Source: Candidatus Spongiihabitans thiooxidans (GTDB taxonomy: Bacteria > Pseudomonadota > Gammaproteobacteria > Arenicellales > Poriferihabitantaceae). Taken from it: a stretch of DNA of 64,000 bases. The DNA is taken from positions 1-64,000 of the forward strand of contig LFLB01000007.1 in NCBI GenBank assembly GCA_001543005.1, in the 5' to 3' direction. The number at the start of each line of letters is the position of its first letter. The stretch's first letter is position 1. A model generated the notes under the pieces. The model was not told where the DNA came from. It did not search any database and saw only the letters and a program-made list of their open reading frames with translations. A program made the translations under genes and the position numbers. Of this stretch, positions 1-8,372 are shown in pieces.

Positions 1-1
1 G

Positions 2-157
2 CCTGGCGACAGCAAGGTTAAGGGTGGCTACGCCGGGTTTTCCGTGCGCTACGCGATTGAGGAGCGTGTTGCCGTGGCCGGCGATGTGGAGTACGCGGCT
101 GCATCGGGCGGCGAGAAGTCCATCTCGGGCCGTCTGGGGCTGGAGTTTTCATTCTGA
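2..157 (+). CDS. C-terminal end of an autotransporter-type outer-membrane beta-barrel protein (5' end outside window)
   Basis: Only the last 51 codons are present; the frame enters from the left edge and stops with TGA at 155-157. The peptide has alternating hydrophobic and polar residues typical of barrel strands, and ends in LGLEFSF with a terminal phenylalanine, the signal recognised by the BAM complex for outer-membrane insertion. The glycine-rich turn followed by a final strand fits the end of an autotransporter barrel, but other outer-membrane proteins end the same way. The passenger domain, and so the function, lies outside the window. The DNA is GC-rich compared with the genes that follow. 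Confidence 0.6.
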   Translation, partial: PGDSKVKGGYAGFSVRYAIEERVAVAGDVEYAAASGGEKSISGRLGLEFSF

Positions 158-521
158 TGGGTTGCGGTTTGCATTTTGAGGCGGCTTTTGAGGTGAAATC
201 ACGGTAGCGGTCGTCGCGTCGTGCGAAGCGGCCCGGCCAAGACCGCAGGTTTGGAGGGGCTGTACCTAGCGTGCCAGGCAGGACCGAAGTGTTCGCGGTG
301 AAAATAAAGCGCTATCCAGCGCTGTTATGCCGGCTGGTCTAAGCGAAGGTTTTTCGCCGCCGCCGCCGTTTTCCCTCGCCCTTTCACCCGCTCCCTGTGG
401 GAGAGGGAATGATGCGCGGTTCGCCGCCATGGTTTGACTGGATTCCCGCCCCTGTTCAATCTAGGGGCAGGCTTTTCGTGGGATGACGATAGTGTCCAGT
501 CTCATCGGTGTCTGAGCCCGG
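158..521. other. Intergenic stretch with palindromic dispersed repeats
   Basis: No credible gene is seen. Near 374-410 a hairpin-forming TCCCTC...GAGGGA element lies in a CCCTCGCCC-type context. At 436-489 there is an element of the GGATTCCCGCC...GGGATGACG type with an internal GCCCCT/AGGGGC stem. Elements of this second type recur at 34059-34088 and 34233-34262, so this is probably a dispersed intergenic repeat family. Confidence 0.5.
436..489. repeat. Dispersed palindromic repeat, GGATTCCCGCC...GGGATGACG type
   Basis: The ends GACTGGATTCCCGCC and GGGATGACG enclose a GCCCCT/AGGGGC stem with a 9-base loop. Shorter relatives occur at 34059-34088, inside a coding region, and at 34233-34262. 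Such elements are common intergenic repeats in gammaproteobacteria. No transposase is attached. Confidence 0.45.
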
Positions 522-767
522 TCAGCGGTCTATGGTTTCGATTCGGGATACGATTTCCCGATCATCCGTGTCGCGCTGTTTGCATATTTTTTTGTAATAT
601 TCATTAAATTCGAGGGGTTTCAGCTTTTCGATAAGGTCTAGGTCTCGATTAAGCGCTTTGCAAGCCTTCTTGCTTTCGTTGCTAGAATAGAAGATGCCGC
701 CTATGAGCATCGGAACACAACCTACGAGAACGACCGATAGCGCGGCCCTGGTGATAGATTGCTTCAT
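522..767 (-). CDS. Small single-span membrane protein of unknown function
   Basis: An 81-residue protein starting at ATG 767, chosen over a longer frame (to 830) because GGGAGAAA lies just upstream. Residues 8-27 (LSVVLVGCVPMLIGGIFY) form one hydrophobic segment: either an N-terminal anchor or an uncleaved signal. The rest is charged, rich in Lys, Glu and Asp, with two cysteines near residues 36 and 63 that could pair in the periplasm. I do not recognise the family. It stands alone, with arsM starting 305 bp away in the opposite direction. It could be a genuine small envelope protein; the good ribosome-binding site is the main support. Confidence 0.45.
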   Translation of the reverse strand: MKQSITRAALSVVLVGCVPMLIGGIFYSSNESKKACKALNRDLDLIEKLKPLEFNEYYKKICKQRDTDDREIVSRIETIDR

Positions 768-1071
768 CTTTGTTTCTCCCGCTAAAGTTGTTGGTTTCCC
801 AGCAAAAGCGCCGGGACGGTCACCAAACAACTGCAGAATAGCAATTCCCGCGTATTTCCAACTAAGGTATTGTATTCGGCGGGCAACCCGACATGGGAGC
901 CCGTAAGCTGTTTTGGTGATGGCGGGAATAGAATATTGATAATCCTAAAATGCAACTGCTTCGTTTTATGGAAACTCAAGTATATAATTCCTCAATATTT
1001 ACATCCTTTTCTGCATGCCGCTGTCTATCGCCGTGTAATTACTTTTTTAAACCTCAAGACAGGAATCAGCA
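768..1071. other. Divergent intergenic region containing the arsM promoter
   Basis: This lies between the leftward small membrane protein and rightward arsM. It contains a TATAAT box (983-988) and no credible coding sequence. Confidence 0.5.
960..988 (+). promoter_or_regulatory. Putative sigma-70 promoter of arsM
   Basis: A perfect TATAAT -10 box lies at 983-988, with a weak -35-like TTCGTT at 960-965 after a 17-base spacer. Transcription would begin near 995, leaving a leader of about 77 bases before arsM. No clear ArsR-type operator dyad is visible between promoter and start. Confidence 0.35.
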
Positions 1072-1875
1072 ATGACTCAATTCGCAAATGACCATCTTCG
1101 CAAAGCTGTTCGTGAACAGTATGGCAAGGTAGCCGAAGCAGATAATTCAGGTGGTGAAAATTCAGCAACTTCATGTTGCGATGTTTCAAGTTCCGATGCA
1201 AAAACCACCGCAATGGAACTCGGCTACTCAAACACTGATGTTTGCAAGGCGCCAGACGGCGCAAACATGGGCTTGGGTTGCGGCAACCCAAAAGCAATTG
1301 CCTCACTGAAACCCGGGGAAACGGTGTTAGATTTGGGCAGTGGCGGTGGTTTTGATTGCTTTCTCGCGGTTAGGGAAGTGGGGGAGTCAGGACAAGTTAT
1401 AGGCATTGATATGACCCATGAAATGTTGAGCAAGGCACGAAAAAATGCTGATGATGCCGGTTATAACAATGTCGATTTTCGGCTCGGGGAAATAGAAAAT
1501 CTGCCGGTAGCTGATTCGACCGTGAATGTTATTATTTCCAATTGCGTGATCAATTTATCGCCGGAAAAAGCAAAGGTTTTTCGGGAATCGTTCCGGGCGC
1601 TGAAGCCTGGAGGACGACTTGCTATATCAGATGTCGTGGCGACGGCTGAGTTGCCGGAAAAGTTCAAAAATGACATGGCGTTATTTACCGGGTGTATGTC
1701 CGGCGCCTCATCAATCGAAGAGATTGAAACCATGCTCAAAGATGCGGGGTTTGATGAAATAGAGATCAAGCCAAAGGATGAGAGCAGGGATTTTATCCGA
1801 AATTGGGCGCCAGATAGCAAGATCGAAGATTATGTTGTTGCTGCAACCATCGAGGCAATCAAACCAAAGGCATAA
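1072..1875 (+). CDS. arsM: Arsenite S-adenosylmethionine methyltransferase
   Basis: A 267-residue class I SAM-dependent methyltransferase that methylates trivalent arsenic to volatile or less retained methylarsenicals in the cytoplasm. Motif I is DLGSGGG (87-93). The cysteines known to bind As(III) in ArsM proteins appear in their usual contexts: Cys70 in GLGCGNP, Cys158 in SNCVINL and Cys208 in GCMSGA. A further Cys35-Cys36 pair lies near the N-terminus. The LGYS...[11 protein letters not shown] block is typical of the family. The ATG at 1072 follows a GGAATC leader. It is monocistronic: no arsR, arsB or arsC adjoins it, and the downstream gene is convergent. Confidence 0.9.
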   Translation: MTQFANDHLRKAVREQYGKVAEADNSGGENSATSCCDVSSSDAKTTAMELGYSNTDVCKAPDGANMGLGCGNPKAIASLKPGETVLDLGSGGGFDCFLAVREVGESGQVIGIDMTHEMLSKARKNADDAGYNNVDFRLGEIENLPVADSTVNVIISNCVINLSPEKAKVFRESFRALKPGGRLAISDVVATAELPEKFKNDMALFTGCMSGASSIEEIETMLKDAGFDEIEIKPKDESRDFIRNWAPDSKIEDYVVAATIEAIKPKA

Positions 1876-1926
1876 CCCGTGCATTCGGGCGGTGATTATT
1901 TTACGGCGGTATCGTCAAATATGGGG

Positions 1927-3243
1927 TCAGCGGGTTAACCGATAGTATTCCATTTCTGAGGCTTTGTAGTTTGACAAACACCCCATGGCGTCGAGCACTG
2001 AGGTTAGAAAACTTTGCGCGGTTAGCCTTCCAAGTGCGCCGGTTGCACAATCCGTTTCGTTAAATCGGTTGACCCGATCCTTGCGCCCAAGGGGGTTGTG
2101 AATCAGAACCGGCACCGGATCGCCATTATGTTCTCCCCGGTAAGAATCGGTTGAATGGTCAGCGCAAACGCCGAGTATGGTGTCTTCCAGATTAATTTTA
2201 CCCGAGCTCGTTTTTCCCCGGATCATTTCACCCAGTGCCGTATCAAATCGATTAATGACCTCTGCTTTTGCACGCGGGTTGCGGTCATGGGCTGTGGTAT
2301 CGGTTGCCTTTATATGCAGGTAAACCAAATCACGGGTGGCCAACGCAGTTTTTGCAAAAGCCAGTTTTTTGTCCAGGTCGGTATCGGGTAGCGCGGTAAA
2401 GGCGGGGTCAGTTATCGTGGTAAAACCAAACAAATTTCCAAGTCCGAGAACAGTGCTTTCACCAGAAATAACGGCAACTTTCAGATCGAGACAGGCAAGG
2501 ATATTATTAAAATTCTGGTGCGCGCCGACACCTCGGGTAATGACCCCGTTAGCGGGCAACTGGTTGTCTTGTATTCTTTTCTGATTAACCGGGTGGGATG
2601 ACAAAATAGCATATGATATTTCTGTAAAGCGATTGACTGCGGCGGCGGTGCGCTGAGCAATTTCATCCTCACTATTATCCGCCCTGGACATTAATATTTT
2701 CTGGTCAAGGCCACTCCCCCCAGGATCGGTATCGCTTATTTGTGTGGATAAATGAGACCCTCGCAATCGTAAAACACAACGATGCTGAGTGGCGGGATAT
2801 AGCGACGCAAGGATATCGGCGCCGACATCAATATCCTCAAGCGCACTGCATAAGCTATTCACATTCTCTCTAATACGTCCGGCCCGACGATCTTTAATAT
2901 GAAAATCAGACCCATGCTTTTCGACAGTCGACAGATTTGCTCGAAATAACAGATCTCCAACGTGTAAATCCAGCCCAATTCCCGCCGCCTCGATCGGACC
3001 ACGCCGAAGGTAAGATGCAGCACTTGGCGACAGTCCAAATAAAATGCTGACACCGGTATGGGTGTCAACCGGCAATCCCGGTAGCAATGGATCCATCAAG
3101 CCACATTGATTACTTTGCGCTAACTGGTCAAGAACCGGCGTGCGGGCAAATTCCAGCGGCGTATTACCGTCGAGTTCCGGGCATGGGCGATCCCCCAAAC
3201 CATCAAGAATAATGACCAAACCTTTGAATCGATCACGAGTCAT
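1927..3243 (-). CDS. ApgM-type phosphoglycerate mutase/phosphatase-like enzyme (alkaline phosphatase superfamily)
   Basis: A 438-residue protein related to archaeal-type cofactor-independent phosphoglycerate mutase. Metal-site residues of the superfamily are visible: Asp14 in ILDGLGDRP, Asp315 and His319 in ATDTTAHD, Asp362-His363 in ADHSTDS, and His372. The substrate-binding DRRAGRI (118-124) is also present. By my alignment the nucleophile position, Ser in GSDxAH of ApgM, is Thr61 in DTHTG. Thr nucleophiles occur elsewhere in the superfamily, so this may be a phosphatase or a mutase on another substrate. It overlaps the preceding 2-phosphoglycerate kinase gene by four bases (ATGA), so the two are translationally coupled and probably act on the same pool of phosphoglycerates. 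Confidence 0.72.
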   Translation of the reverse strand: MTRDRFKGLVIILDGLGDRPCPELDGNTPLEFARTPVLDQLAQSNQCGLMDPLLPGLPVDTHTGVSILFGLSPSAASYLRRGPIEAAGIGLDLHVGDLLFRANLSTVEKHGSDFHIKDRRAGRIRENVNSLCSALEDIDVGADILASLYPATQHRCVLRLRGSHLSTQISDTDPGGSGLDQKILMSRADNSEDEIAQRTAAAVNRFTEISYAILSSHPVNQKRIQDNQLPANGVITRGVGAHQNFNNILACLDLKVAVISGESTVLGLGNLFGFTTITDPAFTALPDTDLDKKLAFAKTALATRDLVYLHIKATDTTAHDRNPRAKAEVINRFDTALGEMIRGKTSSGKINLEDTILGVCADHSTDSYRGEHNGDPVPVLIHNPLGRKDRVNRFNETDCATGALGRLTAQSFLTSVLDAMGCLSNYKASEMEYYRLTR

Positions 3244-4427
3244 GAATATTGTTTCCGCAAGGCAACGATCTTGTTTTTGTACTTTGCCGAAATCGTTTGG
3301 ATGATGATATTAATAATATCCAATGTCGTATCAGCTACTTCTTTGTTGTCAATAATCTCGATGTCTTCATTATCCGCTTCCGATAAAAGCATTGTTTGCA
3401 GTTGCAGGATTGCATCGATATTTTCCAAATATCGTTTGGCTCTCCTTTGTTTGTTCTCACTGGACCTACCTTTGATAAAACGGATAAGGCGTTTCTTGCT
3501 CAATACCGCCAGACATATCGGCACGACTGCCGCCTCTGATGATTCGATGCGCCCAAGCAGAGAAGGACGAATGTGGACCCCTTCAACAATCATTGAAACA
3601 TTTTCGTTCAAGGCCCGTTGAACGACCGCTTCACATGCGACTTCGACCATTTCTGACTGCATTTGAAAACCATAAAACAGATGGTCGTTGGCCTTGTTGT
3701 AAAGTTCAGGAATGTGCATGACTTTTCCTGCTTTAAAAGACGAGGTATGCAATGACGGGGACAATTTTTCGGGAATCATTATTCGCATGACTTCACGCAA
3801 CATGTCGGTTGACTGAGTTCGCACTATGCCTAGACGATTTGCAACTTCGGTTGCAATGGTGCTTTTTCCGCTGCCGGGAACGCCGCCGATAAACAGTAAC
3901 AGCGGGTAGCTGTTCTTGAGAAAATCACGCCATATCAAATAGTAATCGGCGTGTTGCTGGTCCACTTCTTTTCGAATAACCGAATAAGTCAATGACGTTA
4001 ATCGGCGAGCAGTTATTTCTCTTATTTTGTTCTTGATTAAATGACTGTGGATTTTTCGGGTAATTGATATACATTGAGCACTTGCAATAGAACAGCTTTC
4101 AAGTCGTTGGACATGCACCCCGCGAGAAAACGGATCCTTGCTTCCAGCACCGCCGACAACGATAAGCTTTTCACGGAATATGCCTTCCTCGCGGTATTGT
4201 TTGGGTACCGTGCCCGGGTGCTCCTCGGTGAGAATTTCTGTTATACGCTCGCGTAATTCATCGATAGTCACTTCGTCGCTGTCATCCAGATCATCTCTGA
4301 TGTCGCCGGCTACGTTGTAGGCATCCGCAAACTCCAATCCGGCTTCCTGTAATGACTTAACCAGCATACCTCGGAGGAACGGAATCCGCGTGTCGTTTGC
4401 CTGGTTGACTACCATTAGTTTAGACAT
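3240..4427 (-). CDS. 2-phosphoglycerate kinase with N-terminal ATP-cone-like repeats
   Basis: A 395-residue protein with a P-loop GGVPGSGKST at 181-190, followed by an adenylate-kinase-like domain. The archaeal family phosphorylates 2-phosphoglycerate to 2,3-bisphosphoglycerate, the precursor of cyclic 2,3-bisphosphoglycerate. Two ATP-cone-like segments precede the kinase: one at about 15-45 (PFLRGMLVKSLQEAGL) and a second at about 99-130 (PFSRGVHVQRL). A single ATP-cone is usual, and the duplication suggests allosteric nucleotide control. It is followed by the ApgM-like gene with a four-base overlap and preceded by avtA 35 bases upstream, so the three are probably co-transcribed. The physiological product in a bacterium is not known to me. 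Confidence 0.75.
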   Translation of the reverse strand: MSKLMVVNQANDTRIPFLRGMLVKSLQEAGLEFADAYNVAGDIRDDLDDSDEVTIDELRERITEILTEEHPGTVPKQYREEGIFREKLIVVGGAGSKDPFSRGVHVQRLESCSIASAQCISITRKIHSHLIKNKIREITARRLTSLTYSVIRKEVDQQHADYYLIWRDFLKNSYPLLLFIGGVPGSGKSTIATEVANRLGIVRTQSTDMLREVMRIMIPEKLSPSLHTSSFKAGKVMHIPELYNKANDHLFYGFQMQSEMVEVACEAVVQRALNENVSMIVEGVHIRPSLLGRIESSEAAVVPICLAVLSKKRLIRFIKGRSSENKQRRAKRYLENIDAILQLQTMLLSEADNEDIEIIDNKEVADTTLDIINIIIQTISAKYKNKIVALRKQYS

Positions 4428-4462
4428 TGTCAGGACAAAAATTTAGGGTTGACCTCAGTCAT

Positions 4463-5749
4463 CTAAGCCTTCGCTGCTTTAATGTGTGCTCCCTGATACG
4501 CAACGCGAACCATCTGTGCAATGATTTTTAACCCTTGTTCCACTTGCTTCTCATTGCCCGCATAAGATACGCGGATACATTGTAGTTTGTGTTCCCAGTT
4601 TTCTTTCAATCCCGGAAAGAAATGGCTGCCGGATATGGTATAAACGCCTCGCTTTTTTAAATTTTGATAGAGTGTCTCACAGGTATCCGGCAAGCCTTCG
4701 AACCACAGCCATAAAAACATGGCACCTTCAGGTTTGTGGACTCTAACCGGCAGATCGCTCATATATTCACGTACCAGATTCACGGCATGATCGACGCGTA
4801 GCTTGTAATAGGTTTTGATGGTGGTATCACACAGCGATATAAGCTCTTTGTTCTCGACCAACCGGGTGAGCAAAGAAGGCCCGAATCGTCCAGGAGAAAG
4901 ATTAAATATGGCGTTGGAGCGGGTTATCATGTCGATGATTTCCGCATCTGCAATGACGATACCGGTCCTGACTCCAGGTAAACCAAGCTTGGATAAACTC
5001 AAACATAAAACCATATGATCCTCCCAAACAGGCTTGGCATCGGTAAAAATAATGCCAGGAAAAGGGAAGCCATACGCACCATCAAGGATTAAAGGAATAC
5101 TTGCTTGCTTTGCCAGTTGATTTAATTTCATGAGTTCCGTGTCAGTGATTACGTTTCCAGTTGGATTGGTTGGTCTGGAAATACAGATTGCGCCACATTC
5201 ATCGTCGATATCAATTGCACTGAAATCGACTCGATACTTGAAAAACAGGCGGTCATCTTTGTCGATCTGAATAACCGGACGATTTGCCCGGAGTATTTCA
5301 CTTTCATTAAGTCCCACATCATTATAGCCAATATATTCCGGGGTCATTGGCAACAGTATTTTTTTGCTTGTTCGGTCAGCGAATTGACCCGCAAACAGAT
5401 TGAATAAAATACCAAAGCTGGCCTGACTGCCATTGGTAATGGCAATATTTTTTGAGGTGACTGGCCAGCCAAAAGTATCGTTCAGCAACTCAGCGAGCAC
5501 TTCGATAAAGCGCTGGTTTCCCTGTGGGGGGTCGTAGTTTCCCACCATTTTTTCAAACTGGTTGCCATCCTCCAGAAGTCGAATCATTTCTGCTCGGTAG
5601 CAGGCTTCAATCTGCGGGATCGCCGCTGGATTTCCACCGCCCAACATATAAATTTCCTGGTCCAAATTGGGCGCATGTCCAAGATCATTCATGAGCTGCA
5701 AGATTCCGCTATCCCGGTTGAAATGATTGGAAAAATTTGAAAATTTCAT
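4463..5749 (-). CDS. avtA: Valine-pyruvate aminotransferase
   Basis: A 428-residue fold-type I PLP enzyme that exchanges amino groups between valine (or alanine) and their 2-oxo acids. The N-terminus, with F..HFNRDSGILQLMNDL and then MLGGGNPAAIP, matches AvtA and fixes the start at ATG 5749; a longer frame to a TTG at 5809 is not needed. PLP contacts visible are SRPTNPTGN (191-199), Asp223 and Tyr226 in LDGAYG, and the Schiff-base Lys254 in SLSKLGLPGVR. It leads an apparent operon with the 2-phosphoglycerate kinase and ApgM-like genes, an unusual partnership with no obvious metabolic link except through pyruvate. Confidence 0.88.
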   Translation of the reverse strand: MKFSNFSNHFNRDSGILQLMNDLGHAPNLDQEIYMLGGGNPAAIPQIEACYRAEMIRLLEDGNQFEKMVGNYDPPQGNQRFIEVLAELLNDTFGWPVTSKNIAITNGSQASFGILFNLFAGQFADRTSKKILLPMTPEYIGYNDVGLNESEILRANRPVIQIDKDDRLFFKYRVDFSAIDIDDECGAICISRPTNPTGNVITDTELMKLNQLAKQASIPLILDGAYGFPFPGIIFTDAKPVWEDHMVLCLSLSKLGLPGVRTGIVIADAEIIDMITRSNAIFNLSPGRFGPSLLTRLVENKELISLCDTTIKTYYKLRVDHAVNLVREYMSDLPVRVHKPEGAMFLWLWFEGLPDTCETLYQNLKKRGVYTISGSHFFPGLKENWEHKLQCIRVSYAGNEKQVEQGLKIIAQMVRVAYQGAHIKAAKA

Positions 5750-5897
5750 TGAATGTAGCCTGACCTGGATGCGCCGTATCTGAATAGTTGGAAGAGAATA
5801 ATTACTCAAGTTGTTGACACATTATCCGACAAAAATCCGGGTTTGCCGTCTATCCAACAATGGCAACGCAAATAGAAAAACATCTGCAATCAAGATG

Positions 5898-8195
5898 TCA
5901 ATTACTGATCGGCTTGATCGAATCCAATAAATTTTGATTAACTAATTTAGTATCAGCAACCGTCTCGAGAGAATTAGCCTTAGATAGATTCTTATAGTAG
6001 ATAAAATCAGTTAATATTTTTCCACTTTCAACTAAAAATGCATCAACCTCTTCATTTATAAAGTTTTCGTTCTCGGCATATTCATTACGGCTGTCTCGAT
6101 CAGCATCGAGATCAGCATTGAGAAGTTCGACGGTTTCAAATGTAGATTGCCCCAGCGCTTTTCGCTTTTTATTTTCAAGCGTCAAGCGCTCCAAATCCCG
6201 TTGCTTTCGGTTTTCACGCCGTTTATCCTCGTTAAGCGTTGTAAACTTCCTTTCACGATTGAATTTGTTTATTTTATTGACCTCAAGAACGTATGCAAAT
6301 TCAGGATCGCTTTTGACTCGTGAAAAATGTCTGGATAGTGTTTGATTTAAAACCTGGGCATCCAGTGAAGGCTGAAAAGGAACAAATGATGCTTTATCTA
6401 TTTGGCGCCATGGAATCGCATTTTCGTAAGCTCTTTCTCCTGAATCCACTTCCCGTTGCACGGTGTGCCAGATTATATCGGGAATAACGCCTCGGTGTTG
6501 GGTGCTATCTCCATTGACTCGAAAGAACTGTGCTATGGTGACCTTGAGTTGTCCCAAATCTTCCTCGGTATTAACAAATCGATTGAGGCTAACCAGATTC
6601 TGAACAGTGCCTTTCCCAAAAGTGGGTTCGCCCACTATCAATCCACGTTTGTAATCCTGAATTGCACCCGAAAGAATTTCTGAAGCACTCGCACTATGCC
6701 GATCGACCAGAACAACCAGCGGGCCGTTGTAAACTATATCAGGATCGGGATCTCGATTAATTTGAACGCGGCCATTGGAATTTTGAACTTGCACCACCGG
6801 GCCTTTACGGATAAACAAACCGGTTAACGAAACTGCTTCGGTTAGCGCGCCACCTCCGTTTCCACGAAGATCGATAATCAACCCATCGATACCCTCATCT
6901 TTCAATCCAGTCAGTAACTTTCTTACGTCCTTGGTAGTACTCCTGTAATCCGGATCGCTAACATTTTTACCGTCAAAGTCACTGTAAAAAGAAGGCAGAT
7001 CGATAACACCAATGGTTGATTGAGATTGCTCAGTCTCGACCTTAAACAAACGTTTTTTTGCCGCCTGCTCTTCAAGCTTGATTTTATCTCTGAGGATGAT
7101 AATTGTTTCCGGCTTTCCTTCCAGTCCGTATTCACCAAGCAGGATGTCAAGTTTAACAGAGGAGCCTTTCGGTCCGCGAATGAGTTCCACCACATCGTCG
7201 AGCCGCCAGCCAATGACATCGACAATATCCTCGTTTTCCTGACCAACGCCAATGATCCGATCGCCGGATTTAAGTTGGTCAGCGATATCGGCCGGGCCAC
7301 CGGGAATAATTCTTCTAACTAAGGTGTATTCGTTGTCGGTTTGCAGCACTGCACCGATACCCTCCAAGGAAAGCCGCATCTGAATCTTAAAATTTTCCGC
7401 ACCACGAGGAGAGTAATAACTTGCGTGTGGTTCAATGGTCGTTACATAGGCGTTGATAAAACTTTGGAATACATCATCAGCATTGAATTGCCGCGTTCTT
7501 CTGGCGATATGGGTATAACGATTCCTTAAAGTTTCGTTGATATTGTCTGAATCATTATGGTCTGGATCAGCACCGGATTTCTTGGCGAGCCGAAGATTGA
7601 TAATGTCGTTCTTGATTCTCTTTCGCCAGTAATCACTAAGCGCTTGTTCGTTTTGCGCCCATGCAGCCTGTTGCGTGTCCAGCAAAAACTGTTCGTTCAA
7701 GGTAAAGTCAAAAGATTGTTCGAGTCTTTGCAATGCATACTCAATGCGTTGATTTACCCGTTTCCTGAAAACTTTGAAAATCGCGTAAACAGGCTCCAGG
7801 ACGCCGCGCTTAATATAGTCATCGAACTCATATTTGATGGTTTCAAACCGGTCGATATCTTCCTGTAGAAAAAAGCTTTTTGCGGGATCAAGTTTATCGA
7901 TAAACCTGTTCAGTACTTTTTCGGAAAAACTATTATCTAATGGGACCTTTCTAAAATGAGATTTATCGACCAGATAGCTAATCAACTTTATTGTTCTGGA
8001 CTGTTTTTCAAAACTCTCGGGCATAATGGCCTGTTCAAGACTGTCCAGCGTCGCACTCCATGTCATTGTGGGGGTAATCGTGGCCAAAGCGCAAACCAAC
8101 GCCCCCACAATCACATGGAGGGCGGTAGTTGAGGAGAGAATTGAAATTCCACGGCCCAATTGATGCACAATGCGATGGTGCATATCATTAGGCAT
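5898..8195 (-). CDS. prc: Periplasmic tail-specific (carboxy-terminal processing) protease
   Basis: A serine protease of the S41 family, about 765 residues from this start, that degrades misfolded or tagged periplasmic proteins and trims peptidoglycan enzymes and lipoproteins. Order of parts: signal segment (hydrophobic stretch VIVGALVCALATI), N-terminal helical domain with LDPAKSFFLQEDIDRFE, PDZ domain around 275-350, S41 core with the SASASE serine cluster (501-506) and catalytic Lys528 in FGKGTVQ, and a long charged C-terminal domain as in E. coli Prc. The start is uncertain: the frame is open to a GTG at 8357, and ATGs at 8285, 8195 and 8183 are possible. The last two place the hydrophobic segment best as a signal peptide. 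Confidence 0.88.
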   Translation of the reverse strand: MPNDMHHRIVHQLGRGISILSSTTALHVIVGALVCALATITPTMTWSATLDSLEQAIMPESFEKQSRTIKLISYLVDKSHFRKVPLDNSFSEKVLNRFIDKLDPAKSFFLQEDIDRFETIKYEFDDYIKRGVLEPVYAIFKVFRKRVNQRIEYALQRLEQSFDFTLNEQFLLDTQQAAWAQNEQALSDYWRKRIKNDIINLRLAKKSGADPDHNDSDNINETLRNRYTHIARRTRQFNADDVFQSFINAYVTTIEPHASYYSPRGAENFKIQMRLSLEGIGAVLQTDNEYTLVRRIIPGGPADIADQLKSGDRIIGVGQENEDIVDVIGWRLDDVVELIRGPKGSSVKLDILLGEYGLEGKPETIIILRDKIKLEEQAAKKRLFKVETEQSQSTIGVIDLPSFYSDFDGKNVSDPDYRSTTKDVRKLLTGLKDEGIDGLIIDLRGNGGGALTEAVSLTGLFIRKGPVVQVQNSNGRVQINRDPDPDIVYNGPLVVLVDRHSASASEILSGAIQDYKRGLIVGEPTFGKGTVQNLVSLNRFVNTEEDLGQLKVTIAQFFRVNGDSTQHRGVIPDIIWHTVQREVDSGERAYENAIPWRQIDKASFVPFQPSLDAQVLNQTLSRHFSRVKSDPEFAYVLEVNKINKFNRERKFTTLNEDKRRENRKQRDLERLTLENKKRKALGQSTFETVELLNADLDADRDSRNEYAENENFINEEVDAFLVESGKILTDFIYYKNLSKANSLETVADTKLVNQNLLDSIKPISN

Positions 8196-8372
8196 GTGAT
8201 CGGGCAGGCGACTGTCATGGGCATGGCCAGTCCGCCGCCGCGTTACGTGAAATTTGTTGTTGATGAATGTTAATTGTTTAGCCATTTGGCCGAACTGTCC
8301 CGCTACTGCGCCGTATTGGTATCGTAAAATTGCATAGTAAGCCGCCAATAGTATCACTCTTTTGTCAGATAT

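Noticed and set aside
5750..5809. Longer AvtA start at TTG 5809
   Set aside because: The extra 20 residues do not match the family and TTG has no ribosome-binding site; ATG 5749 aligns with the known N-terminus.
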